A stretch of 64,000 bases of DNA, taken from contig NZ_CP029210.1 of the NCBI RefSeq assembly GCF_003100395.1, forward strand, positions 186,001-250,000, given 5' to 3'. Under the pieces are notes generated by a model. That model worked only from the letters and a program-made list of their open reading frames with translations. It searched no databases and was not told the DNA's origin. The position numbers were made by a program, and so were the translations under genes. The stretch is from Aquabacterium olei. Its GTDB lineage: Bacteria; Pseudomonadota; Gammaproteobacteria; Burkholderiales; Burkholderiaceae_C. How positions within the stretch are numbered: the stretch's first letter is position 1; the number at the start of each line of letters is the position of its first letter. This document shows, piece by piece, positions 37,295 to 48,201 of this stretch.

Positions 37295-38653
37295 GTGTCC
37301 GCGAGCCCCTGTCCCGATGTCCAGGCCGGTCGTCTGCCAGCGACCGCCTATGCCGAACGCTTCGGCGCTGCCGAAACGCCCCCGTTGACGCCGATGCAGG
37401 CGGTGATCGAGGCCGAGCGCTGCCTGTACTGCCACGATGCGCCGTGCCAGACGGCGTGCCCGACCGGGATCGACGTGCCGACCTTCATCCATCGCATCGC
37501 CGATGGCAACCTGCGCGGTGCGGCGGAGACCATTCTGGAGGCCAACCCGCTGGGTGGCATGTGCGCGCGGGTGTGTCCGACCGAGGAGCTGTGCGAGCAG
37601 GTCTGCGTGCGCAACACCCAGCAGGGCAAGCCCATCGAGATCGGCCGCCTGCAGCGCCACGCCGTGGACGCGGTGATGCAGGACGGCGTGGCACCGCTCT
37701 TCACGCGTGCCCCCTCCACCGGGCACAAGGTGGCCGTGGTGGGCGCCGGGCCCGCGGGCCTGGCCTGCGCGCACACGCTGGCCCGCCTGGGCCATGACGT
37801 GACCGTATACGACGCCCACGACAAGGCTGGCGGCCTCAACGAGTACGGACTGGCCAGCTACAAGACGGCGGGCGACTTCGCGCAGCGCGAGATCGCCTGG
37901 CTGCTGAGCATCGGCGGGATCACGGTGCGCACGGGCTGGGCGCTGCGCACGGCGGCCGATCTGGACGAACTGCGCAAGACGCACAGCGCCGTCTTCCTGG
38001 GGTTGGGGCTCGGGGCCGTGCGGCAGCTGGGGCTGCCCGGCGAGACCGAACTGAGTGGGGTCGAGGATGCGGTGGCCTTCATCGCCCGGCTGCGCCAGAC
38101 GGCCGACCTGTCGACGCTGCCGGTGGGGCGTCGCGTGGTGGTGATCGGCGGGGGCATGACGGCGGTGGACGCGGCCGTGCAGGCCAGGCTGCTGGGCGCC
38201 GACGAGGTCACGATGGTGTACCGCCGCGGGCCCGAGGCGATGTCGGCATCGCGCGTGGAGCAGGAATGGGCGCAGACGCGCGGCGTGACGATCCGCCACT
38301 GGCTGGCGCCGGAAATGCTGCTGGGTGAAGGCGGCCACGTGACCGGGGTGCGCTTTCAGGAGCAGGCTCCGCAAGATGGACGTGTGCAGCCCACCGGGCG
38401 GCACGTCGACCTGGCGGCCGACATGGTGCTCAAGGCCATTGGCCAGTTGTTCGAAGCGGCGCCGTGGGTCGACGCCGGGCTGGTCCTGCAGGAGGGGCGC
38501 CTGTCGGTCGACGGCCACGGGCGCACGTCGCTGCCGGGCGTCTGGGCGGGCGGCGACTGCCGCGCCGGCGGACGCGACCTGACAGTCGAAGCGGTCGAGG
38601 ACGGCAAGCAGGCCGCCCTGAGCATCCACGCATCTTTCCAAGCGGAGGCCTGA
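37295..38653 (+). CDS. preT: NAD(P)H-dependent dihydropyrimidine dehydrogenase, PreT subunit
   Basis: 452 residues. PreT passes electrons from NAD(P)H through FAD and iron-sulfur centres to PreA, reducing uracil and thymine to their dihydro forms. Seen: N-terminal Cys motifs CLYCHDAPCQTACPTGID and CARVCPTEELCEQVCV, FAD site VAVVGAGPAGLACAH, NAD(P) site VVVIGGGMTAVDAAV, and the C-terminal GVWAGGDC. The GTG start at 37295 follows AAAGGAG (37280-37286). First gene of preT-preA-hydA-amidase. In this pathway class it is also called pydX or part of pydA. Confidence 0.93.
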   Translation: MSASPCPDVQAGRLPATAYAERFGAAETPPLTPMQAVIEAERCLYCHDAPCQTACPTGIDVPTFIHRIADGNLRGAAETILEANPLGGMCARVCPTEELCEQVCVRNTQQGKPIEIGRLQRHAVDAVMQDGVAPLFTRAPSTGHKVAVVGAGPAGLACAHTLARLGHDVTVYDAHDKAGGLNEYGLASYKTAGDFAQREIAWLLSIGGITVRTGWALRTAADLDELRKTHSAVFLGLGLGAVRQLGLPGETELSGVEDAVAFIARLRQTADLSTLPVGRRVVVIGGGMTAVDAAVQARLLGADEVTMVYRRGPEAMSASRVEQEWAQTRGVTIRHWLAPEMLLGEGGHVTGVRFQEQAPQDGRVQPTGRHVDLAADMVLKAIGQLFEAAPWVDAGLVLQEGRLSVDGHGRTSLPGVWAGGDCRAGGRDLTVEAVEDGKQAALSIHASFQAEA

Positions 38654-38655
38654 AC

Positions 38656-41461
<2,806 letters not shown>

Positions 41462-41486
41462 ACCGAATGCATTGAAAGGACACCCC

Positions 41487-42755
41487 ATGAGCACCCTCAC
41501 CACCGAGGCACGCGACGTGCGCGCCCTGCGCGTCAACGGCACCCGCTTGTGGGACGCGCTGATGACGCTGGCGCAGATCGGCAGCACCGCCAAGGGCGGC
41601 GTCTGCCGACTGGCCCTGACCGACCTGGACCGCCAGGGCCGAGACCTGGTGGTCGGCTGGGCCCGCGAGGCTGGCATGAGCGTCACGGTCGACCAGATCG
41701 GCAACGTCTTCATGCGCCGCCCCGGGCGCAACAATGCGCTGCCACCCGTCATGACGGGGAGCCACATCGACACCCAGCCCACGGGCGGCAAGTTCGATGG
41801 CAACTATGGCGTGCTGGCCGGGCTGGAGGTGGTGCGCACGCTGAACGACGCCGGCATCGAAACCGAGGCCCCGATCGAGGTGGCGTTCTGGACCAACGAG
41901 GAAGGCTCGCGCTTCGTGCCGGTGATGATGGGCTCGGGCGTGTTTGCCAAGGCCTTTTCGCTGGAACACGCTTATGCCGCGAAGGATGTCGACGGCCTCA
42001 CGGTGAAGGACGAGCTGCAGCGCATCGGCTACATCGGCGACGAAGTGCCGGGGCAGCATCCGGTGGGCGCCTACTTCGAGGCCCACATCGAGCAGGGGCC
42101 GGTGCTGGAGGACCACGGCATCACCATCGGCGTGGTGGAGGCGGTGCTGGGCATTCGCTGGTATGACTGCACGGTGACGGGCATGGAGGCGCATGCCGGC
42201 CCGACGCCCATGGGCCTGCGGCGCGATGCCTTGCAGGCGGCCACGCGGATCATGCAGGAGGTGGTGGCCGTGGCGATGCGCCACCAGCCCCACGGACGCG
42301 GCACGGTAGGCATGGTGCAGGTGCACCCGAACAGCCGCAACGTGATCCCCGGGCGCGTGACGTTTTCGATGGACCTGCGCAACGTGAGCAACGAGCTGCT
42401 GGACCAGATGGATGCTGAGATCCGCGCCTACGCAGCCCGTGTGGCCGCCGAGACCGGCCTGCAGGTCGACATCCGGGAGGTCTCGCACTACCCGGCCGTG
42501 CCGTTCGAGGCGGGGTGCGTGCAGGCGGTGCGCGAGGCTGCCGCCCAGCTGGGCTACAGCAGCATGCCGTGTGTGTCCGGCGCGGGACACGACGCCGTGT
42601 ACGTGGCGCGCCTGGCGCCGGCCGGCATGGTGTTCGTGCCGTGCAAGGACGGCATCAGTCACAACGAGATTGAGGACGCCGACCCGGCCCACCTGGAGGC
42701 GGGCTGCAACGTGCTGATGCACGCGATGCTGGATCGCGCGGGCGTGGTCGGCTGA
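41487..42755 (+). CDS. Zn-dependent amidohydrolase, probable N-carbamoyl-beta-alanine amidase
   Basis: 422 residues, M20/hydantoinase-carbamoylase family. Metal ligands are in GSHIDTQPTGGKFDGNYGV and NEEGSRF; the dimerisation lid domain contains GMEAHAGPTPMGLRRDA, and GAGHDAVYVA follows. The family also includes allantoate amidohydrolase and L-carbamoylase; the third place in a preTA-hydA operon makes beta-ureidopropionase activity the likely role. ATG 41487 follows AAAGGACA. It ends convergent with the YkgJ-like gene. Confidence 0.9.
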   Translation: MSTLTTEARDVRALRVNGTRLWDALMTLAQIGSTAKGGVCRLALTDLDRQGRDLVVGWAREAGMSVTVDQIGNVFMRRPGRNNALPPVMTGSHIDTQPTGGKFDGNYGVLAGLEVVRTLNDAGIETEAPIEVAFWTNEEGSRFVPVMMGSGVFAKAFSLEHAYAAKDVDGLTVKDELQRIGYIGDEVPGQHPVGAYFEAHIEQGPVLEDHGITIGVVEAVLGIRWYDCTVTGMEAHAGPTPMGLRRDALQAATRIMQEVVAVAMRHQPHGRGTVGMVQVHPNSRNVIPGRVTFSMDLRNVSNELLDQMDAEIRAYAARVAAETGLQVDIREVSHYPAVPFEAGCVQAVREAAAQLGYSSMPCVSGAGHDAVYVARLAPAGMVFVPCKDGISHNEIEDADPAHLEAGCNVLMHAMLDRAGVVG

Positions 42756-42772
42756 AGCTGAGCCTGGCAGGC

Positions 42773-43072
42773 TCAGTCCGTGAGCCCGTGGGCGGCGCGT
42801 GCCTTCAGGCACTGCGGGTCGCCCGGCTGGACTTCGCGGCACGGCGTGGGGCGGTCGGCGTAGATACGGCATCCGACCTGCTGGCCCACCTGGCCTTGCA
42901 GCGCGCCACAGTGCGGAGAGCGGTGGTTCGTGCCGGCCATGCAGCGCATCAGCGGGGAAACCGGTTCGGTCAGGCCGACGGGCACATGGCCGCCCGGGGC
43001 ATCGTCGGCTTCAGCCCAGTAGAAGGACACACGGTAGTGGGCGCAACAGGCGCCACAGCGCTGGCAATCCAT
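42773..43072 (-). CDS. YkgJ-family cysteine cluster protein
   Basis: 99 residues. The N-terminal MDCQRCGACCAHYRVSFYW and a later CRIYADRPTPCREVQPGDPQC give the Cys pattern of YkgJ-type putative metal (zinc or iron-sulfur) cluster proteins. The biochemical role of the family is not established. It lies 47 bases downstream of rutR on the same strand and may be the last gene of the ABC-rutR operon. Confidence 0.85.
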   Translation of the reverse strand: MDCQRCGACCAHYRVSFYWAEADDAPGGHVPVGLTEPVSPLMRCMAGTNHRSPHCGALQGQVGQQVGCRIYADRPTPCREVQPGDPQCLKARAAHGLTD

Positions 43073-43119
43073 CGTGCGAGACCAGAGGGGGAAAGGCGGT
43101 TCGGGAACGGGCCCGCATT

Positions 43120-43752
43120 CTAGCCAGCCAGGCCGCAGCCGCGCAGGATCAGGGCCTCGACGTGGTCGCAGGCCCGCTGGCGGTCGCGCGCGGTCAGCCT
43201 GTCCTTGCCCAGCACCGCGCGGATCTGCACGTCGAAGTCAGCGTAGGTCTGGGTGGTGGCCCAGATCGAGAAGAAGAGGTGGACGCTGTCAACGCGGGCC
43301 ATGCGGCCGGCGGCCATCCAGCCGTCCACCACGGCCGCCTTGTCCAGCACCTGCTGACGCAGGTCGGTGCGCAGCAGGTCGAGCACCACGGGCGCGCCGT
43401 GCAGCAACTCGTTGGCGAACACGCGCGAGGCATCCGGTCGCTCGGCGGCCAGGGCCATCTTGCGGCGGATGTATTCGCTCAGGGCCGCCCGCGGGTCGGC
43501 CTCGGGGGTGACGCAGGTCAGCGGCGCCAGCCAGTCGTGCAGCACGGCATCCAGCACGGCGCGGTACAGCTCGCGCTTGTTGCCGAAGTAGTAGTGCAGG
43601 TTGGCCTTGGGCAGGCCGGCTTCTTCGGCGATGTCGGCCATCGTCGCGCCCTCGAAGCCCGCGCGGGCGAACACCCGCTCGGCGGCGCGCAGGATGGTCG
43701 ACTCGTTGGCCTGACGGATCTGCTTCTTGCTGGAGGGGCCGCTGCTGCTCAT
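43120..43752 (-). CDS. rutR: TetR-family regulator, RutR-like
   Basis: 210 residues. The N-terminal HTH spans about residues 15-62 (ESTILRAAERVFARAGFEGA, then LPKANLHYYFGNKRELY). The ligand domain has LFFSIWATTQTYADFDVQI, close to RutR of E. coli, a repressor relieved by uracil or thymine. It starts 4 bases after the binding-protein gene stop, so it is in the transporter operon and probably controls itself through the operator at 47823-47838. Assignment by similarity and by the matching operator pair. Confidence 0.88.
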   Translation of the reverse strand: MSSSGPSSKKQIRQANESTILRAAERVFARAGFEGATMADIAEEAGLPKANLHYYFGNKRELYRAVLDAVLHDWLAPLTCVTPEADPRAALSEYIRRKMALAAERPDASRVFANELLHGAPVVLDLLRTDLRQQVLDKAAVVDGWMAAGRMARVDSVHLFFSIWATTQTYADFDVQIRAVLGKDRLTARDRQRACDHVEALILRGCGLAG

Positions 43753-43756
43753 GCCG

Positions 43757-44764
43757 TCATTTTGCGGCCTGCTCCCACACCAGGTGGGTCATGGCGGCCT
43801 TGCCCGGGTCCTTCTTGATGATGGGGTCGCTGCCGCCGGCCATCAGTACCTTGATCGTGCGCTCGTAGGCGGCCGGGTCCAGGTAGCCGATCTTGGGCGT
43901 GTTGGCGTTGCTGATGAGCTTGGCCACGTTCTCCATCTGGCGCTTCTGCACGGCCAGGCTCGCGCTGCCGGAGGTGTCGTTGGCCACCACGATCTTGGCG
44001 GCCTCTTCGGGGTTCTTCACCGCGTCGTTCCAGCCCTTGAAGCTGGCCTTCAGGAACTTGGCCATCTTGGCGACGAAGGCCTTGTCACGCAGGTTGGGCG
44101 CCAGCACGTACAGGCCGTCTTCGAGCGAGGCCACGCCCTGGTCCTGGTAGAAGAAGGTGACCAGGTCGGACTCCTTCACGCCGGCATCGACCACCTGCCA
44201 GTACTCGTTGTAGATCATGGTCGAGATGCAGGCGGCCTGGTTCTGCAGCAGCGGGTCGACGTTGAAGCCCTGCTTGAGGATGGTGATGTCCTTGCCGGGC
44301 TTCAGGTTCAGCTTGCCCATCCAGCTCAGGAAGGGGTACTCGTTGCCGCCATACCAGACACCCAGCGTCTTGCCCTTGAGGTCTTTTGGTGCGCTCACGC
44401 CGCTGGCCTTCTTGCAGGTCAGCATCAGGCCCGACTTGTCGAAGACCTGCGCGATGTTGACCAGCGGCACGCCCGCTTCGCGCGCAGCCAGCGCATCCGG
44501 CATCCAGTTCACGATCACGTCGGCCGACTTGCCGGCCAGCACCTGCACGGGCGAGACGTCGGTGCCGCCCGGCTTGATGGTGACGTCGAGCCCGGCGTCC
44601 TTGTAATAGCCCTTGGCCTGGGCAACGTAGTAGCCGGCGAACTGGGCCTGGGGCACCCACTTCAACTGCAGCGTGACCTTTTCAGCGGCCTGCGCGCCCA
44701 GGCTGAGCGCCGCAGCGGCCGACAGCAGGGCCAGGCGGATCGTGGAAGACAGCGAACGGTTCAT
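43757..44764 (-). CDS. ABC transporter substrate-binding protein, NMT1/ThiY type
   Basis: 335 residues. A signal peptide (MNRSLSSTIRLALLSAAAAL then LSLGAQA, cleaved near 26) precedes an NMT1-like domain starting VTLQLKWVPQAQFAGYYVAQ. This family binds pyrimidine moieties such as thiamine precursors. Because it lies in an operon with rutR beside uracil-degradation genes, I infer uptake of a pyrimidine base. Start 44764 is chosen for the signal peptide; the frame stays open upstream but that part is not protein-like. Confidence 0.9.
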   Translation of the reverse strand: MNRSLSSTIRLALLSAAAALSLGAQAAEKVTLQLKWVPQAQFAGYYVAQAKGYYKDAGLDVTIKPGGTDVSPVQVLAGKSADVIVNWMPDALAAREAGVPLVNIAQVFDKSGLMLTCKKASGVSAPKDLKGKTLGVWYGGNEYPFLSWMGKLNLKPGKDITILKQGFNVDPLLQNQAACISTMIYNEYWQVVDAGVKESDLVTFFYQDQGVASLEDGLYVLAPNLRDKAFVAKMAKFLKASFKGWNDAVKNPEEAAKIVVANDTSGSASLAVQKRQMENVAKLISNANTPKIGYLDPAAYERTIKVLMAGGSDPIIKKDPGKAAMTHLVWEQAAK

Positions 44765-44816
44765 CGAAAGGCTCCTGTGGGATGGGAAGGGAGACACGTG
44801 GGGAAGACGAACGGGT

Positions 44817-46013
44817 TCAGGCTGCGGCGCGGATGGCCGGATGCCAGAAGTTGACGCGGCGCTCGAGCCGGCCCAGCAGCGCATAGGCCAGCATGCCGAC
44901 CGCACTGGCGACCACGATGGTGGCCCACACCAGCGGCATGTTCATGCGCGAGGCCTCGGTCGAGATGCGAAAGCCCAGGCCCACCGTGGGCGAGCCGAAG
45001 AACTCGGCGACGATGGCGCCGATCAGGGCCAGCGTGGCGTTGACTTTCAGCGCGTTGAAGATGAAGGGCAGAGCCACCGGCAGGCGCAGGTCGAGCAGCG
45101 TGCGGCGGTCGCTGGCGGCGTAGGAGAACATCAGCTCGCGCTCGAGCTTGCCGGCCGCAGCCAGCCCGGCCAGCGTGCCGATGAGTGCGGGAAAGAAGGT
45201 CATCAGCACGACCACGGCCGCCTTGGAGGGCCAGTCGAAGCCGAACCACATCACCGCAATGGGCGCCACGCCCACCAGCGGCACCGTGCTGGTCAGCGAG
45301 GCCACCGGCAGCAGGCCCCGTTGCAGAAAGGGCAGCCGGTCGATCGCAATGCCGACGCCCACGCCCAGGCCGCAGCCCAGCACGTAGCCGATCAACACGG
45401 CCTTGCCGACGGTCTGCACCAGGTCGTCGCGCAGTGTGGCCGCGTGTGTCCACAGCGCCACCGCGACCGACGACGGCGGCGGCAGCAGCACGCGGGGCAC
45501 GGCAAAGGCGGTGGTCAGCAGTTCCCAGAACAGCAGCACCCACAGGCCGAACAGCAGGGCGCTGGCGGCATCCAGCCCGCGGGGCAGCGGCAGGGCCGAC
45601 ACGCGGGCCACGGTGACGAGGGCCAGCAGCGCGACCGCGCCGGTGCACAGCCAGAAGCCGCTGCCTACTGCGCCTTGCTCTTCGGTGGGCGTCAGTGCGA
45701 TCAGGCCGCCGAGGGCCGCCAGCGTCAGCAGCGTGAGCGCCAGCGTGGCGGCGCGGCCTGGCGTGGCCCGCAAGGCAAGCAACGCGGCCACGCCGGTGGC
45801 CAGCCCGGTGCCCCACGCCACCCAGCCGGGGGCCACCGCCTGCACGGCCCACCAGGCCAGGGGGTTCAACGTGAAGCCGTCTTCACCCGCGAGTTGCAGG
45901 GCCGGGTAGGGCAGGGACAGCAGCAGCAGCGCCAGGGCCAGCACGGCGAGGAGCGCGCCCGGCGCATCGGGACGCACGCGTGCGCCGGACAGGGAAGCAA
46001 TGGGGTGGCTCAT
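44817..46013 (-). CDS. ABC transporter permease with extra N-terminal membrane region
   Basis: 398 residues. The C-terminal ~260 residues form a BPD_transp_1 permease: about six helices, with the EAA-like loop YAASDRRTLLDLRLPVALPF that contacts the ATPase. The first ~130 residues add about four hydrophobic segments not found in usual SsuC/TauC-type permeases (about 260 residues). The start overlaps the stop of the other permease gene (ATGA on the minus strand). One of two different permeases of the importer, presumably forming a heterodimer. Confidence 0.88.
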   Translation of the reverse strand: MSHPIASLSGARVRPDAPGALLAVLALALLLLSLPYPALQLAGEDGFTLNPLAWWAVQAVAPGWVAWGTGLATGVAALLALRATPGRAATLALTLLTLAALGGLIALTPTEEQGAVGSGFWLCTGAVALLALVTVARVSALPLPRGLDAASALLFGLWVLLFWELLTTAFAVPRVLLPPPSSVAVALWTHAATLRDDLVQTVGKAVLIGYVLGCGLGVGVGIAIDRLPFLQRGLLPVASLTSTVPLVGVAPIAVMWFGFDWPSKAAVVVLMTFFPALIGTLAGLAAAGKLERELMFSYAASDRRTLLDLRLPVALPFIFNALKVNATLALIGAIVAEFFGSPTVGLGFRISTEASRMNMPLVWATIVVASAVGMLAYALLGRLERRVNFWHPAIRAAA

Positions 46014-46996
46014 GATTTGAGCTTTCCTTGTGCGGTCGGGCTGTGGCGGCGCAGCACGGCGCGCTCCAGCAGCCCGACCAGCGCGGTGAGGGCCAGGCCC
46101 AGCACCGCCGACATCAGCAGCGCGGACCAGATCTGCACGGTGTTGCCGTAGTACGAGCTGGTCAGCAGGCGCGCACCCAGGCCCGCCTGCGCCCCGGTGG
46201 GCAGCTCGGCCACGATGGCGCCGACCAACCCGGCCGCGATGGCCACGCGCAACGCGGGAAACAGGTGCGGCAGGGAGGCCGGCAGGCGCAGCGCCCACAG
46301 TGCCTGCCACCGGCTGGCTGCGTAGGTATGGAACAGCTCGGTCTCGATGCGCTGCGGCGAGCGCAGGCCCTGCACCATGGCCACCGTGACGGGGAAGAAG
46401 CACAGGTACATCGCGATCACCGCCTTGGGCAGCGTGCCGGTGAAGCCCAGGCTGCCCAGCACCACCAGCACGATGGGCGCGATGGCCAGCACCGGCACTG
46501 TCTGCGAGGCCACGATCCACGGCAGCAGGGCCTTCTCGAGCGTGCGGGCATGCACGATGCCGATGGCCAGCAGCAGGCCCAGCGCCGTGCCGAGGCCGAA
46601 GCCCAGCAGCGTGGCCTCGGCCGTGGTGCGAGCGTGCAGCAGCAGGTTGCGGGGGCTGTCGATCGGCCAGTCGCGCACGCTGTGCCAGATGTCGAGCCCA
46701 ATCTGGTGAGGCACGGGCAGGATGGGGCGCTGCATGGCCCAGGTGGTCTGCACCAACTGCGTGGCCGACCAGGCGCCATCGGGGCCGCCCAGCACCCGCT
46801 CGATCGCACCGTGGGCGTTGAGCGCGATGGCCGCGAGGTACCAGAGTACGAGCACGGCCAGCGTCACGGCGAGGACCGGGCCCGTGCGTGCGCCCCAGCT
46901 CAGCGCGGGCTCGGGGGCGCCGGGCCGACGCGTGCGCGCAGCGGCGGGCAGGGTGGCGGTCGGGGTGGTCATCGCCGCGCTTTCAGTTGTGGCCAT
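46010..46996 (-). CDS. ABC transporter permease
   Basis: 328 residues. A cytoplasmic N-terminus of about 35 residues precedes BPD_transp_1 helices, with the coupling loop YAASRWQALWALRLPASLPH. SsuC/TauC/ThiX-like. It overlaps the ATPase gene by 14 bases and the following permease by 4, so the complex is produced from one mRNA. Confidence 0.9.
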   Translation of the reverse strand: MATTESAAMTTPTATLPAAARTRRPGAPEPALSWGARTGPVLAVTLAVLVLWYLAAIALNAHGAIERVLGGPDGAWSATQLVQTTWAMQRPILPVPHQIGLDIWHSVRDWPIDSPRNLLLHARTTAEATLLGFGLGTALGLLLAIGIVHARTLEKALLPWIVASQTVPVLAIAPIVLVVLGSLGFTGTLPKAVIAMYLCFFPVTVAMVQGLRSPQRIETELFHTYAASRWQALWALRLPASLPHLFPALRVAIAAGLVGAIVAELPTGAQAGLGARLLTSSYYGNTVQIWSALLMSAVLGLALTALVGLLERAVLRRHSPTAQGKLKS

Positions 46997-47807
46997 CGGC
47001 GAGCGCCTCGCGCACCTCGTGCGCCAGCGCCATGAACTCGGGCGTGTCGCGCAGCGACAGCGTGCGCTCGGCCGGCAGCGGCGAGTCGATCACCTTGACG
47101 ATGCGCCCGGGCCGCGGCGACATCACCACGATGCGACTCGACAGGTACACCGCCTCGGCAATCGAGTGGGTCACGAAGACCACGGTGCGCTGCTCGCGGC
47201 GCCACAGGTCCTGCAGGTGCACGTTGAGGTCGTCGCGCGTGATCTCGTCGAGCGCGCCGAAGGGCTCGTCCATCATCAGCAGGCGTGGTTGAAAGCCCAA
47301 CGCACGCGCAATCGACACGCGCTGCTGCATGCCGCCCGAAAGCTGCCACGGATACTTCTTCTCGAACTGGGCCAGGCCGACGCGGGCAAGCTGCTCGCGG
47401 GCGATCTCGCGCGCGGCCTCGGGCAGGCGTCCCTGGATCTCCAGTGGCAGCATGACGTTGGACAACACGGTGCGCCAGGGCAGCAGGGCCGGGGCCTGGA
47501 ACACATAGCCATAGGCCCGTGCAAGGCGGGCATCGTGCGGGCTCAGGCCGTTGACCAGCACGGTGCCGGCGGTGATGGGCTCGAGGTCGGCGATGACGCG
47601 CAGCAGCGTGGTCTTGCCGCAGCCCGAGGGGCCGATCAGCGAGATGAACTCGCCCTGCCGGATGTCGAGGTTGACCTCATGCAGCGCGCGCACCGGCGCG
47701 TCGGCCGCGGGGTAGACGACGCTGGCGTTCTGGATCTGCACGGCGGGTGGGCCGTAGGCGGGCCGGGGCGACGGGCTCAGCGTGGTGAGCATCTCTGGTG
47801 CATTCAT
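46983..47807 (-). CDS. ABC transporter ATP-binding protein
   Basis: 274 residues. Walker A GPSGCGKTTLLR (about residues 59-70), signature LSGGMQQRVSIARAL, Walker B LLMMDEPFGALDE and the switch His in VFVTHSIAEA are all intact. SsuB/TauB/ThiZ-like, powering the importer with the two permeases and the NMT1-like binding protein. First gene of the leftward operon; a RutR-type site lies 16-31 bases upstream of its start. Confidence 0.93.
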   Translation of the reverse strand: MNAPEMLTTLSPSPRPAYGPPAVQIQNASVVYPAADAPVRALHEVNLDIRQGEFISLIGPSGCGKTTLLRVIADLEPITAGTVLVNGLSPHDARLARAYGYVFQAPALLPWRTVLSNVMLPLEIQGRLPEAAREIAREQLARVGLAQFEKKYPWQLSGGMQQRVSIARALGFQPRLLMMDEPFGALDEITRDDLNVHLQDLWRREQRTVVFVTHSIAEAVYLSSRIVVMSPRPGRIVKVIDSPLPAERTLSLRDTPEFMALAHEVREALADGHN

Positions 47808-47822
47808 GGCGTGGCCAGGAAG

Positions 47823-47838
47823 TTGACCGAGTGGTCAG
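47823..47838. promoter_or_regulatory. RutR-type operator upstream of the ABC importer operon
   Basis: TTGACCGAGTGGTCAG: it fits TTGACCANNTGGTCAA with two mismatches, and the left half-site TTGACC is perfect. It lies just ahead of the ATPase start codon (minus strand), where a bound repressor would block transcription. Confidence 0.7.
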
Positions 47839-48021
47839 GTTTCGGTGTCGCATCCAATGCGAGTTCCATGCCATGTCGCCGGCCCCGTCCCGCGCACCGA
47901 AGTGGCGTGCCCGAGCCGCGCCATGGTGCATGCTCCGGTCAGAATGAACAGGTCGGATCACTCTGCAGTGCCCCGCCGATAAAAACTGCTTGCCTTCCCC
48001 CCGAGGGGTCGTGCTACATTG

Positions 48022-48102
48022 ATGGGCATGAACACGGTCCGCTTTTACTGGTACTTCTTTGAACTCCCGCCACACACCGGCGCAGGAGTGGGAAGCTGCT
48101 GA
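48022..48102 (+). CDS. Aromatic leader peptide of the DAHP synthase attenuator
   Basis: 26 codons: MGMNTVRFYWYFFELPPHTG then AGVGSC. Six consecutive aromatic codons (Phe-Tyr-Trp-Tyr-Phe-Phe, 48043-48060) make it a sensor of charged aromatic tRNAs. A second ATG at 48028 may be the true start; GAGGGG at 48003-48008 is a possible but distant ribosome-binding site. Promoter candidates are weak: TTGCCT (47990) with TACATT (48015-48020) has a 19-base spacer and would leave almost no 5' leader. It ends 99 bases before the DAHP synthase start. Confidence 0.85.
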   Translation: MGMNTVRFYWYFFELPPHTGAGVGSC

Positions 48103-48157
48103 GCGAACCACACCGAATCCTGACGAAACCGCCGGTCCTCACCGGCGGTTTTTTTTT
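48064..48157 (+). promoter_or_regulatory. Transcription attenuator controlling DAHP synthase
   Basis: Protector hairpin: CTCC and CGCC (48064-48071) pair with GGCG and GGAG (48079-48088). Antiterminator: ACCGGCG (48076-48082) can pair with CGCCGGT (48130-48136). Terminator: AAACCGCCGGT (48126-48136) pairs with ACCGGCGGTTT (48141-48151) around CCTC, followed by seven more T. A ribosome stalled on the aromatic codons (48043-48060) would cover the protector's left arm and free the antiterminator, which is the classical trp-type mechanism. Confidence 0.85.
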
Positions 48158-48201
48158 GCTCTGCCCGCCTTACCCCCGATCAGCCCGAAGGAAGAAGTCC
48201 G

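Noticed and set aside
42799..43818. Plus-strand frame of about 340 codons opposite the YkgJ-like gene and rutR
   Set aside because: The minus strand encodes clear Cys-cluster and TetR proteins; the plus frame is Gly/Arg/His-rich and unlike any protein I know.
43727..44854. Plus-strand frame opposite the binding-protein gene
   Set aside because: Shadow of a GC-rich gene; the minus frame has a signal peptide and a recognisable family.
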